This document shows positions 17,819 to 26,476 of a DNA stretch of 64,000 bases, piece by piece (position 1 is the stretch's first letter; each line of letters opens with the position of its first letter). The notes beneath the pieces were generated by a model that searched no databases, had not been told where the DNA came from, and saw nothing but the letters and a program-made list of their open reading frames with translations. The DNA is taken from the NCBI RefSeq assembly GCF_030815125.1, contig NZ_JAUSWH010000018.1, forward strand, positions 50,269 through 114,268. The letters are read 5' to 3'. This DNA comes from Allorhizobium paknamense. GTDB lineage: Bacteria > Pseudomonadota > Alphaproteobacteria > Rhizobiales > Rhizobiaceae. A program made the translations under genes and the position numbers.

Positions 17819-17853
17819 GTCGTTCCCCTTTTGATGAGCGCTATAATTCTTTA

Positions 17854-17905
17854 TTTTTTCGCATGTCCGGAGGGAAAACCGGTTTCCACTTTTCCTGGAG
17901 ATGCT
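17854..17905. repeat. RIME-like intergenic element
   Basis: The order TTTTTTCGCATGTCCGG ... GGAAAACCGG ... CCACTTTTCCTGGAGATGC matches the other mosaic copies of this window (30930, 40627, 61311). It lies upstream of ydcS. Confidence 0.75.
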
Positions 17906-17995
17906 TTGCTATCAAGGGAGGATATCGGCGATGCCGGGTTTCGCAATTTCTTTTGTCAGAACGCCGATATCGGAAAAACCGAAACCGGGGAGCAT

Positions 17996-18098
17996 TAAAG
18001 CCCGTTGCGGCTTATCAGCCTCATGCAACGTGCTTTACGTCCTTGTTTGAACGCATGTCGTTATCGCAAAACCGCTGCACACTTTTGCGCGACATGCT
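17996..18098. repeat. 103-bp dispersed repeat, copy A
   Basis: This block begins TAAAGCCCGTTGCGGCTTA and ends TTGCGCGACATGCT. It recurs with the same length and near identity at 62151-62253. Its last bases overlap the stop codon of the LysR gene (18097-18099), so the element may have supplied that stop. Confidence 0.85.
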
Positions 18099-19008
18099 AG
18101 CGTAAACGCGGAGAGCGTTGGGTCTGTGCCAGCGTGATGAAATTCCGCAAAGGCTCGGACACCATCAGGCCCCGGCGCCAGACCAACCCCACCTGAATGG
18201 CGGGCAGCGAGGCCGAGACGTCGCGCGCTTCGATCCGGTCGCCTTCCAGCGACCAGGGCCGGTAGACCATATCCGGCAGGATCGCGACACCCGCACCCGT
18301 TGCCACCAGGCTGCGCACGGCCTCCACGGAGCGGGTGCGGAAGGCCACTTTGGGGCGTGCGCCGAAGGCATCGAGAAGCTTGCGCGTCGCCTCCTCGATT
18401 TCATCCGTTGTCAGCATGATCAGCGGCAGGCCCACCACATCTTCCATGGCGATGGCCTCCCGGGTCACGAGATCATGCCCGGCGGGCAGCCAGAGGCTGA
18501 AGGGGGAAAGGTCCAGCGTTTCCGATTGCAGCGCCTGCCGGTCCCGGAGATTGTTGAGCAGCATGACGGCAACATCGATTTCGCCGCCGATCAACAGGTG
18601 TTCGAGATAGGGGCCGTCATCCTCCAGCGTACTGACTTCGATGGCGGGGAAGGCGCGGCGATAGCGCGCCAGAAGGTCCGACAGCACGTAACCGGCCACC
18701 AGCGAGGTGACGCCGAGTTGCAGCCTGCCGCCGGAGGTTTGATCGCCGGTTTCCCTGATCACCCGCCGCGCTTCCGAGACATCCGCCAGGATTTTCGTGG
18801 CATGCCGCAGGAACTGGTGCCCCTGCTGGGTGATGGCAAGGCCGCGCGGGTGCCGCTCGAACAGCACCACGCCGAGATCATGCTCCAGATCCTTCACCGC
18901 CTCGGTGATCGAGGATTGGGAGATGGACATGGCATGGGCGGCGCCCGAGACCGTTCCCTGTTCCGCGACCGCGACGAAATACTGCAATTGCCTCAACGTA
19001 AAGGCCAA
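18097..19008 (-). CDS. LysR-family transcriptional regulator
   Basis: The 303-residue protein has an N-terminal winged helix-turn-helix (LRQLQYFVAVAEQGTVSGAAHAMSI) and a LysR effector-binding domain. The start codon is TTG at 19008, which gives the canonical LysR N-terminus; no in-frame ATG fits better. It is the last gene of a long minus-strand run, about 100 bases after the ABC ATPase gene, and is not divergent from its neighbours. It may regulate the transporter/monooxygenase operon upstream or the ydc operon downstream. The ligand is unknown. Confidence 0.82.
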   Translation of the reverse strand: MAFTLRQLQYFVAVAEQGTVSGAAHAMSISQSSITEAVKDLEHDLGVVLFERHPRGLAITQQGHQFLRHATKILADVSEARRVIRETGDQTSGGRLQLGVTSLVAGYVLSDLLARYRRAFPAIEVSTLEDDGPYLEHLLIGGEIDVAVMLLNNLRDRQALQSETLDLSPFSLWLPAGHDLVTREAIAMEDVVGLPLIMLTTDEIEEATRKLLDAFGARPKVAFRTRSVEAVRSLVATGAGVAILPDMVYRPWSLEGDRIEARDVSASLPAIQVGLVWRRGLMVSEPLRNFITLAQTQRSPRLR

Positions 19009-19110
19009 GACCTAACCCCTCATCACCGCATCCATCGTCGGTGGATGGCACCCCTTGTGCCAGCGGTCCGGCGTTACATCAAGGTTCGGTACGAAGTGCG
19101 TTTGCAGTCT

Positions 19111-20184
19111 TCACGCAAAGACATGGGCCGCTTCTGGCTCAAAGCTCAGCCACACTTTCGAGCCTTTCGGCACGCCCGCCATGGCCGGATGGCCGAAGGG
19201 CAGCCGCACGGAGAGCGGATTTCCATCCAGCGTGCGCGTTGCCACATGGATGGTGTTGCCGAGGAAGGTGATGTCTTCCACGTTGGCTGCGATAGCCTTT
19301 TCCCGGCTTTCCGTGGAGAGCGACAGCCGCTCGGGCCGCAGCATCAGATGCGGGCTCGCCTGATTGTTCACCACTCCATGCAGCGGAATGCCCTCGATGG
19401 ACAATCCACCGGGCAAGGTGATTTCGGCCCGGCCGCCCTGCTGTTTCGTCACCTGGCAGGGCAGGAAATCGCTGTCGCCGATAAATTCCGCCACGAAGCG
19501 GGTGGCCGGGTTGGCGTAAAGCTCTTCTCCCGTACCGATTTGGTCGATGACGCCCCTGGAGAAGACGGCGATGCGGTCGGAAAGGCGAAGCGCCTCCTCC
19601 TGGTCGTGGGTCACGTAGAGAATCGTCACTTCCGTCTGCTGGTGAATACGGCGGATTTCATATTGAATTTCTTCACGCAGCTTCTTGTCCAGCGCCGAAA
19701 GCGGTTCATCCATCAGCAGCACCGGCGGATCATAGGCAAGTGCGCGGGCCAGCGCCACGCGCTGCTGCTGGCCACCGGACATCTCAGCCGGTTTGCGGTC
19801 CTCGAAGCCTTCCAGCCGCACCAGCGTCAGCATCTGCCGCACCCGTTCGGTCATCGCCGCCTTCGACCAGCCGCGCACCTTCAGCGGAAAGGCGATGTTG
19901 TCACCGACAGTCAGATGCGGAAACAGCGTGTAGCGCTGGAAGACCATGCCGATATTGCGCTGATGCGATGGCGTGCCGAGAATGGATTTGCCTTTCAGCA
20001 GCATGTCGCCCTTGGTGGGCTGTTCGAAACCGGCCAGGATGTAAAGCGTCGTGCTCTTGCCCGAACCGGAGGGGCCGAGAAAGGTGAGAAACTCGCCATG
20101 CGCCACGTCCAGATTGACATCCTGAACGGCCACGACCGGGCCATATTGCTTGCGAATGCCGCGAATTTGCAGGAAGCCGGTCAT
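19111..20184 (-). CDS. ABC transporter ATPase, polyamine/PotA-type
   Basis: The 357-residue ATPase shows Walker A GPSGSGKST, signature MSGGQQQR, Walker B LLMDEPLSALD and THDQEE, with a C-terminal TOBE-like domain. It energizes the importer built from the next three genes upstream. Its ATG overlaps the preceding permease stop (ATGA). The system is of the spermidine/putrescine/opine class by sequence, but its operon carries a luciferase-like monooxygenase, so the cargo may be a different nitrogenous compound. Confidence 0.86.
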   Translation of the reverse strand: MTGFLQIRGIRKQYGPVVAVQDVNLDVAHGEFLTFLGPSGSGKSTTLYILAGFEQPTKGDMLLKGKSILGTPSHQRNIGMVFQRYTLFPHLTVGDNIAFPLKVRGWSKAAMTERVRQMLTLVRLEGFEDRKPAEMSGGQQQRVALARALAYDPPVLLMDEPLSALDKKLREEIQYEIRRIHQQTEVTILYVTHDQEEALRLSDRIAVFSRGVIDQIGTGEELYANPATRFVAEFIGDSDFLPCQVTKQQGGRAEITLPGGLSIEGIPLHGVVNNQASPHLMLRPERLSLSTESREKAIAANVEDITFLGNTIHVATRTLDGNPLSVRLPFGHPAMAGVPKGSKVWLSFEPEAAHVFA

Positions 20185-20981
20185 GCTTTCAGTCCTTTGC
20201 GGATCAGCGCGGCTGCAATCATCAGCAGGGCTGTAACGAGAACGAGAAGGGTGGAGGCCGCCGCGATCACCGGCGTCAGATCCTGCCGGAGCGTCGCCCA
20301 GATCTTCACCGGCAGGGTTTGCAGGGTCGGGCTCGCCATGAAGATCGCCAGCACCACCTCATCCCAGGAGGTGAGGAAGGAGAAGATCGCCGCTGAAAAC
20401 AGTCCATGGCTGATGCAGGGCAGGGTAATGAGCAGCTTGGCCTTCAAGGGCGAGGCCCCGCAGAGCACGGCGGCATCCTCGATGGATTTGTCGAAGCCCT
20501 CCAGCGCATTGGTGAGCGCGAGAATGGAAAAGGGCAGCGCCACCACCAGATGTGCGATGACGAAGCCTGTCAGCGTGCCGTTCAGCCCGATGCGCAGGAA
20601 AAAGGCGTAAAGCGCCACCGCCAGCACCACGACAGGCAGGATCATCGGCGTCATGAACAGGGCGCGCAGGCCATTGCGCCCGACAAAGCGGCCCCGCACC
20701 AGCCCGAAGGAGGCGCAAAGCCCGATCAGCACCGACAGCAGGGTGACGATCAGCGCGATTTTCAGGCTGGTAAAGGCCGCCTCCAGCCAGCGGGGATCGG
20801 CAAACAGCATCTGGTACCATTTCAGCGTCCAGGCAGGGGGCGGAAAGATCAGCCATTGCGAGGAGCCGAAGGAAAGCGCTGCGATAAACAGGATGGGCAG
20901 AAGCAGGAAAGCAGCGGTGAGGAAGGTGATGGCGAGCAACACCCATTTCCAGCTTCCAAGACTTTGATAGCTCAACAGCAT
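20181..20981 (-). CDS. ABC transporter permease, PotC-type
   Basis: The 266-residue permease has about six membrane segments and the coupling motif EDAAVLCGASPLKAKLLITLP. The start at 20981 (MLLSYQS) is preceded by GGGAGG at a suitable distance and lies one base after the stop of the other permease. With that partner it forms the membrane channel of the importer associated with the LLM-monooxygenase operon. Confidence 0.85.
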   Translation of the reverse strand: MLLSYQSLGSWKWVLLAITFLTAAFLLLPILFIAALSFGSSQWLIFPPPAWTLKWYQMLFADPRWLEAAFTSLKIALIVTLLSVLIGLCASFGLVRGRFVGRNGLRALFMTPMILPVVVLAVALYAFFLRIGLNGTLTGFVIAHLVVALPFSILALTNALEGFDKSIEDAAVLCGASPLKAKLLITLPCISHGLFSAAIFSFLTSWDEVVLAIFMASPTLQTLPVKIWATLRQDLTPVIAAASTLLVLVTALLMIAAALIRKGLKA

Positions 20982-20982
20982 G

Positions 20983-21867
20983 TCAGCGGCCTCCCTGGCC
21001 GGCAGTGCCGAACCACTTGAGTTGCAGGGCATAGAGGCTGAGCGTCACCACCAGCAGCACCAGGGCTGCTGCACCGCCCATGCCCCAGTTGACCAGCGAT
21101 TGCACGAATTGCGCGATCAGTTCCGCCAGCATCATATTGGCCGTGCCACCCAGGAGCGAGGGTGTGACGAAATAGCCGAGCGACATGACGAAGACCATCA
21201 GCCCGCCGGACATCATGCCCGGCATTGCCAGCGGCAGCAGCACATGGATGAGGGATTGAAAGCGCGTGGCGCCACACAGCGCCGCCGCCTGCAGAATGGC
21301 CGGATCGATCTTGCGGATGACGCCGTAAAGCGGAATGATGATAAAGGGCAGCATGATATAGGTCATGCCGATGGTGACACCGACGAGATTGTTGACCATG
21401 GTCAGCGGCTGGTCGATCAGCCCGAGCCCCATCAGCGTCTTGTTGATGACGCCGGTGCGCTGCAACAGCACCATCCAGGCATAGGTACGGGCGAGCAGGT
21501 TGGTCCACATCGACAAAAGCACGATGGCGAAGATGAATTTCGCCAGCCGCTCCGGCATGATCGCCAGCGCCCAGGCCACGGGAAAGCCGATGATCAGCGA
21601 AATCACCGTGACGAGGCCGGAGACCAGAAAGGTATTGGTGAAGATCCTGAGATAGGTGCTGCTGCCCAGAAGCTCCGCATAATTGCCAAGTCCCAACGCC
21701 GGCTCGGTGACGCTGCGCGTCAGAAGCGCCGCCACCGGCAGGACGAAGAAGATCAGGATCAACACGAGCGCGGGAAGCGTCGCGGAAAAATTTCCCGTGA
21801 TCGAAGCGGGCCTTGCAGGCTTTTCAGCCTGAGATGCCACTTCGCCGTAATTTGCCATGACCGACAC
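20983..21867 (-). CDS. ABC transporter permease, PotB-type
   Basis: The 294-residue permease has a hydrophilic N-terminus of about 28 residues and about six helices. The coupling motif is LQAAALCGATRFQSLIHVLLP. Two starts are possible: ATG at 21867 (MSVMANYG) or at 21858 (MANYG). It follows the binding-protein gene after a 57-base gap containing a hairpin, and is followed immediately by the second permease. Confidence 0.85.
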   Translation of the reverse strand: MSVMANYGEVASQAEKPARPASITGNFSATLPALVLILIFFVLPVAALLTRSVTEPALGLGNYAELLGSSTYLRIFTNTFLVSGLVTVISLIIGFPVAWALAIMPERLAKFIFAIVLLSMWTNLLARTYAWMVLLQRTGVINKTLMGLGLIDQPLTMVNNLVGVTIGMTYIMLPFIIIPLYGVIRKIDPAILQAAALCGATRFQSLIHVLLPLAMPGMMSGGLMVFVMSLGYFVTPSLLGGTANMMLAELIAQFVQSLVNWGMGGAAALVLLVVTLSLYALQLKWFGTAGQGGR

Positions 21868-21891
21868 CCTGGCTATCCTTCTGTCAAAATG

Positions 21892-21913
21892 GCCGGGTAG
21901 GGGGCTACCCGGC
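21892..21913. repeat. Hairpin between binding-protein and permease genes
   Basis: GCCGGGTAG and CTACCCGGC form a perfect 9-bp stem with a GGGG loop, just after the binding-protein stop on the minus strand. Its position matches the hairpin after ydcS and suggests mRNA stabilization or partial termination. Confidence 0.6.
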
Positions 21914-21924
21914 GAGCACGATGC

Positions 21925-22935
21925 TTATTTCGACTGCCAGGCATACCAGCGATCGGCGATTTCATCGCGGTGGCTGGCCCAATAGCCCATATCGGCATTG
22001 ATCTGCGAGCCAGTCTGCTTGTCCGGCAGGGTCTTGGCAATGGCGGCATCCATCAGCGCCGGAGACTTGGTGTTGATCGGCGCATAGCCGGTGCCGGCAG
22101 CCATTTCGGCCTGGGCTTCCGGTGAGGTCGCAAAGGCGATGAACTTCATCGCGGCCTCCTTGTTCTTCGTGCCCTTCGGCACGACGAGCGCATCGGCGGC
22201 GGTGATGTTCTGGTCCCAGGAGGTTTCAACCGTAACGCCGGTGGCGGCCAGCGCCGTCAGGCGGCCATTCCAGAACGAGCCGAAGGGCGCTTCGGCAGAC
22301 GCCAGCAATTGCTGCGACTGCGCGCCGCCCGACCACCAGACGATGTCCGCCTTGATCGTGTCGAGCTTCTTGAAGGCGCGGTCGAGATCGAGCGGGTAGA
22401 GCTTGTCCGGCTTCACGCCATCGGCCAAAAGGGCGGCCTCGATCACGCCCGGCGCCGACCATTTATAGAAGGTGCGCTTGCCGGGGAATTTTTTGGTGTC
22501 GAACAGGTCTGCCCAGGTTTTCGGGCAGGCTTTCACCGCATCCTTGTTGCAGCCGATGACGAAGGAATAATAGAAGCTGCCGACCGAGTAATCGGTGACG
22601 AAGCGCGGATCGAGCGACGCCTTGTCGATCACGCTGAAATCAAGCTTCTCCAGCAAGCCCTTCTGACCGGCCTGGATGGCATAATCGCCTTCCACGTCCA
22701 CGACATCCCAGGTCACGCCCTTGGCCTCCACCATGGCTTTCAGCTTGCCGTAATCGGTTGGACCGTCCTGAAGGACGTTGATCTTTTCCTTGGCGGTGAA
22801 CTTGTCCGCCCAGGCGGATTTCTGCACGTCCTGTGTGGTGCCGCCCCAACTGGTAAACACCATGTCGGCGGCGTGAAGCTGGCCTGTCAGTCCTGCAAGG
22901 ACGGTCAGCGATGCGATTGCAGTGGTAATCTTCAT
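21925..22935 (-). CDS. Periplasmic substrate-binding protein, PotD/PotF-like
   Basis: The 336-residue protein has a signal peptide ending near residue 22 (GQLHA/AD) and a family-1-type polyamine/iron-binding fold, seen in VFTSWGGTTQDVQKSAW and DVVDVEGDYAI. It resembles binding proteins annotated for spermidine/putrescine or opines. It is separated from the aldehyde dehydrogenase gene upstream by about 100 bases, but the strand and order suggest one long transcript from 27.9 kb. The ligand is unknown. Confidence 0.84.
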   Translation of the reverse strand: MKITTAIASLTVLAGLTGQLHAADMVFTSWGGTTQDVQKSAWADKFTAKEKINVLQDGPTDYGKLKAMVEAKGVTWDVVDVEGDYAIQAGQKGLLEKLDFSVIDKASLDPRFVTDYSVGSFYYSFVIGCNKDAVKACPKTWADLFDTKKFPGKRTFYKWSAPGVIEAALLADGVKPDKLYPLDLDRAFKKLDTIKADIVWWSGGAQSQQLLASAEAPFGSFWNGRLTALAATGVTVETSWDQNITAADALVVPKGTKNKEAAMKFIAFATSPEAQAEMAAGTGYAPINTKSPALMDAAIAKTLPDKQTGSQINADMGYWASHRDEIADRWYAWQSK

Positions 22936-23037
22936 TGTTCCCAGTTCCTTCTTGTTGGCTTCATGCTGCCGATCCCGGTGCTTCTTCGAGCCCTTTGACG
23001 GTCGGCCATGGCGGGGTCCTTCCCGCCGTAGTCCTGC

Positions 23038-24501
23038 TCAGCGCATCACAAACGGGTCCGGGAAGGGATCGTCCGATGTCTTGAGCCAAACGGTTTTTGT
23101 GCGCGTATAATCCATGACAGCCGCCATGCCGCCTTCGCGCCCGTGGCCGGAAAGGCCAAAGCCGCCAAAGGGCGCAATCGGCGAGACGGCGCGGTAGGTA
23201 TTGATCCACACCACGCCCGCCCGGATTGCCTTCACCATGCGATGGGCGCGGCCTAGATTTTGCGTGAAGACGCCGGAGGCCAGGCCATAGCGCGTCTCAT
23301 TGGCCAGCTGTACCGCCTCGTCTTCCGTGCGGAAGGAACGGACGGAGAGGACAGGACCAAAAAATTCCTGTTCCATCGAGGGTGAATTCACGCCGTCGCA
23401 ATCGAGAATGGTGGGCGGATAGTAATTGCCGTCTCCTTCCGGTCGCACCCCGCCGGTGACGAGCCGCGCGCCAGCCGCGACAGACGCCTGGACCAGCCGA
23501 TCCACATGGTCCTGCTGCCGCCTTGTGGCGAGCGGCCCGACTTCGGTGGCCATGTCGAGCGGCGAACCGATGCGAATGGCCTCTGCCTTTTCCGTGAGGC
23601 GCGCGAGAAACATGTCCTTGACGGAGGCTTCGACGATCAGGCGCGAACCGGCGACACAGCTCTGGCCGGTGGCGGCAAAAATGCCTGCCACCTGCGCATT
23701 CGCGGCACTTTCCAGATTGGCATCGGCAAAGACCACGAAGGGAGATTTGCCCCCCAGTTCCAGCGAGGTGGAGGCGAGGTTTTCCGCCGAATTACGCACC
23801 ACATGCCGGGCGGCCTCCGGTCCGCCGGTAAAGGCCACATGCGCCACCTTGGGATGGCGGGTGAGGGCCGCACCGCAGGCGGGGCCGAAGCCGGTGATGA
23901 TATTGACGACACCGGGCGGAAACCCTGCCTCGTGCACGAGTTTCGCAAATTCCAGAAGCGGTGCAGGGCCGTCTTCAGACGCCTTCAACACCAGCGTGCA
24001 GCCAGCGGCCAGTGCCGGGCCGATCTTGACGGCAGAGAGGAAAAGCTGGCTGTTCCACGGCACGACCATGGCCACCACGCCGACCGGCTCGCGCCTCAGC
24101 CACACCTCCATGTCCGGCTTGTCGATCGGGAGCACCGAGCCTTCGATCTTGTCGGCAAGCCCCGCATAATAGCGATAGTAATTCGCCACATAGGCGATCT
24201 GCGAGGAGGTTTCGCGGATGATCTTGCCGGTGTCGCGGGTTTCAAGTTCTGCCAGTTCGGCGGCCTTGGCTGCCACCAGATCCGCCAGTTTGGAGAGCAG
24301 CTGCCCACGTTGCGTGGCGGTCATCTTCGCCCAGGGGCCGTCATGAAGGGCGCGTTCCGCGGCATTGACGGCGCGGTCCACCTCGTCTTCCCGGGCTTCC
24401 GGCATCAGCGCCCAGGGCTTGCCGGTGGCCGGATCGAGGCTTTCGAAGCGGGCGGACCCGTCCTGGAAAACGCCGTCGATATAGAGCTGGAAAGAGCGCA
24501 T
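23038..24501 (-). CDS. NAD(P)-dependent aldehyde dehydrogenase
   Basis: The 487-residue enzyme has the complete aldehyde dehydrogenase active site: Asn150 (PWNSQ), Glu248 (LELGGK) and Cys282 (GQSC). It oxidizes an aldehyde to a carboxylate with NAD(P). The start at 24501 is preceded by GAGTGAGG and lies four bases after the stop of the monooxygenase gene, so coupling is tight. In this operon it probably oxidizes the aldehyde released when the luciferase-like monooxygenase or the hydrolase cleaves the substrate; that is inference. Confidence 0.86.
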   Translation of the reverse strand: MRSFQLYIDGVFQDGSARFESLDPATGKPWALMPEAREDEVDRAVNAAERALHDGPWAKMTATQRGQLLSKLADLVAAKAAELAELETRDTGKIIRETSSQIAYVANYYRYYAGLADKIEGSVLPIDKPDMEVWLRREPVGVVAMVVPWNSQLFLSAVKIGPALAAGCTLVLKASEDGPAPLLEFAKLVHEAGFPPGVVNIITGFGPACGAALTRHPKVAHVAFTGGPEAARHVVRNSAENLASTSLELGGKSPFVVFADANLESAANAQVAGIFAATGQSCVAGSRLIVEASVKDMFLARLTEKAEAIRIGSPLDMATEVGPLATRRQQDHVDRLVQASVAAGARLVTGGVRPEGDGNYYPPTILDCDGVNSPSMEQEFFGPVLSVRSFRTEDEAVQLANETRYGLASGVFTQNLGRAHRMVKAIRAGVVWINTYRAVSPIAPFGGFGLSGHGREGGMAAVMDYTRTKTVWLKTSDDPFPDPFVMR

Positions 24502-24505
24502 GACC

Positions 24506-25543
24506 TCACTCCGCAAAGGCTGGCATGACATCGCGGATGAAGCGTTCCAGAGACGCTTTCTTGCGCTCGAAACTCATGCCGCTATCCACCCAGAAGGAAT
24601 ATTCGTCATAGCCCAGCGCTTCGAAACGTTTAAGCCGCTGGATGACGGTGTCGGCGGTGCCCACGGGCAGATTGGTCTGCATGACCTCGGCTGAGAGGTT
24701 GGCATTGGCGGCGATGTCTTCCTCGCTCAGCCGCTCGATCAGTCCCTGCTGAATAGGACGCTCATTCTTGAACCAGGCGAAGAAGTAATTGTAGTAGACG
24801 CTGAGTTCGTGGGCCGCTTGCGCCACATCCTCCGCGTCCGAACCGACATAGGCGTGCTGCAGCAGCATGATTTTCGGACGCGCCACATTGGGGGCCTTTT
24901 CGCAGGCGGCGTTGAAGCGGCCCATCAGGGCTTCGATTTCGCTATCGCCATTCCAGAGCGGCGTCACCTGTACATTGCAGCCATTGGCCACGGCGAATTC
25001 ATGGGAATTGGGATCACGCGCCGCAACCCAGATCGGCACGGGAGATTGAAGCGGCTTCGGTGCCGAAGTGGTGGAGGGGAAGGACCAGAATTCCCCCTGA
25101 TGCGCATAGTCGCCCGCCCAGATGCCCTTGACGGCGGGGATCAGCTCGCGCATGCGCTGGCCTGCCCCCCAGGCGTCGAGACCGGGCAGAATGCGTTCAT
25201 ATTCGAAGGAATAGGCGCCGCGTGCAATGCCGAGATCCAGCCGCCCGCCGGTGATGATATCGGTCATGGCCGCTTCACCGGCCAGCTTGATCGGGTGCCA
25301 GAAGGGCGCGATCACCGTGCCGGTGCCGAGCCGCACAGTCTTCGTGCGATTGGCAAGATCGGCAATGGACACGAAGGGATTGGGGGCAATGGTGAAATCC
25401 ATGCCGTGATGCTCGCCGGTCCAGATGGCATGCATGCCGCCCCGGTCGGCAATCTCGCAGAGCTGGATGAATTCCTCATAGAGGCTTTGGTGTGTCTGGC
25501 TGGCATCCAGCCTTTCCATGTGAACGAAAAGGGAGAACTTCAT
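24506..25543 (-). CDS. Luciferase-like (LLM) flavin-dependent monooxygenase
   Basis: The 345-residue protein is a TIM-barrel, reduced-flavin-dependent oxygenase of the bacterial luciferase superfamily. Family features include WTGEHHGMDFTIAPNP, GTGTVIAPFWHPIKLAGEAAM and GRLDLGIARGAY. Such enzymes (SsuD, RutA, NTA and EDTA monooxygenases) use FMNH2 from a separate reductase and cleave C-S, C-N or amide bonds. The reductase gene lies three bases upstream in transcription order, a hydrolase next to it and an aldehyde dehydrogenase downstream. Both a TauA-like and a polyamine-like importer are adjacent. The substrate cannot be fixed from sequence. Confidence 0.86.
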   Translation of the reverse strand: MKFSLFVHMERLDASQTHQSLYEEFIQLCEIADRGGMHAIWTGEHHGMDFTIAPNPFVSIADLANRTKTVRLGTGTVIAPFWHPIKLAGEAAMTDIITGGRLDLGIARGAYSFEYERILPGLDAWGAGQRMRELIPAVKGIWAGDYAHQGEFWSFPSTTSAPKPLQSPVPIWVAARDPNSHEFAVANGCNVQVTPLWNGDSEIEALMGRFNAACEKAPNVARPKIMLLQHAYVGSDAEDVAQAAHELSVYYNYFFAWFKNERPIQQGLIERLSEEDIAANANLSAEVMQTNLPVGTADTVIQRLKRFEALGYDEYSFWVDSGMSFERKKASLERFIRDVMPAFAE

Positions 25544-25546
25544 GGC

Positions 25547-26476
25547 TCATGCCTTCCTGGCAATCGGGTGGACGCGGCCGGCCTTTTCTCCGCCCACATA
25601 GAGCGAGAAATTGCCGAGCGGATGTTCATTGGCAAAACGGGTGAGAATGTCGCGCGTCGGCGCGCCATCGATGTTGTCCAGGGCCGGGAGCGTCTCGATC
25701 TTGACGAAGCGGCCCTTTTTCGGTGTGTCACCCTCGGCAAAGGCGCGGTAAACAAGATGCTGGTGCTTGCCGTCCGCAGTTTCATAGACGGAATAGAGAA
25801 AGCCGAGCGTCACGGAAAGTCCGGTTTCGGTCTCGATGGCCTGCTTCAGCGCCTCCAGCGGTTCGCCGCCTTCAGGCGTGCAGCCGGGCAGCGCCCATTT
25901 GCCCTGGGCTTCCACCAAAAGCACATCGTCGCCGCGCTCCACCAGGGCGCTCAAGGAGAGTTCGCCTTCCGCGGCGGTGGAAACGGCCCTGGCTTCCAGC
26001 GCGGGAACGAAATAGCCGCCCCGCGCATAGCCAAGGCCGTTTCTGCCGCTATTGCCGAAGGCATGAACGCGCCCGAGAAGGATGACGTGATCGCCCGCCT
26101 CGATCACCTGTTCCATGGCGCAATCAAACCAGGCCGCGACATTGTCCAGAAGAGCGCCGCCCTGTTCGCCGGGCCGCCAGTCGACGGAGGCGAAACGGTC
26201 TTCCACCGGGCGGGCGAAGGTGTTGGATATTTCCCGCTGGTCATCCGCCAGAATGTTGACGGCAAAGCCTTTCGCCTCGGTCATCACCGCGAAATTGCGC
26301 GAGGTTTTGGCAAGGCAGATCAGAAGAAGCGGCGGATCGAGCGAGACGGAGGTGAAGGAATTGGCGGTGAAGCCGATCGGCTTGCCATCCGGGCCGGTGG
26401 CCGTAACCACGGTTACGCCTGTTGCAAAGGCGCCGAAGGCATCGCGCAGGGCGCGGGGGTCGATGGCAGCCGTCAT
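25547..26476 (-). CDS. Flavin reductase fused to a degenerate Nudix domain
   Basis: Residues 1 to about 160 form a flavin reductase domain of the RutF/HpaC type (FATGVTVVTATGPDGKPIGFTANSF, then SLDPPLLLICL). This part would supply reduced FMN to the luciferase-like monooxygenase encoded next. Residues about 165-285 look like a Nudix hydrolase fold, but the Nudix box is damaged. The segment CTPEGGEPLEALKQAIETET has Gln-Ala where REx is expected and only one of the two catalytic glutamates. Pyrophosphatase activity is therefore doubtful, and the domain may bind a nucleotide or flavin instead. The start overlaps the hydrolase gene stop (ATGA). Confidence 0.82.
   Translation of the reverse strand: MTAAIDPRALRDAFGAFATGVTVVTATGPDGKPIGFTANSFTSVSLDPPLLLICLAKTSRNFAVMTEAKGFAVNILADDQREISNTFARPVEDRFASVDWRPGEQGGALLDNVAAWFDCAMEQVIEAGDHVILLGRVHAFGNSGRNGLGYARGGYFVPALEARAVSTAAEGELSLSALVERGDDVLLVEAQGKWALPGCTPEGGEPLEALKQAIETETGLSVTLGFLYSVYETADGKHQHLVYRAFAEGDTPKKGRFVKIETLPALDNIDGAPTRDILTRFANEHPLGNFSLYVGGEKAGRVHPIARKA

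Noticed and set aside
18118..18996. Rut-type pyrimidine operon centred on the LLM monooxygenase
   Set aside because: RutB, RutC and RutE equivalents and a uracil permease are absent, and the ABC importer and DUF1185 gene do not belong to that pathway.
18118..20610. Very long open frame (830 codons) on the plus strand
   Set aside because: It lies antisense to the LysR, ABC ATPase and permease genes, which show clear family motifs. Its translation is low-complexity and matches no family; such shadow frames are common in high-GC DNA.
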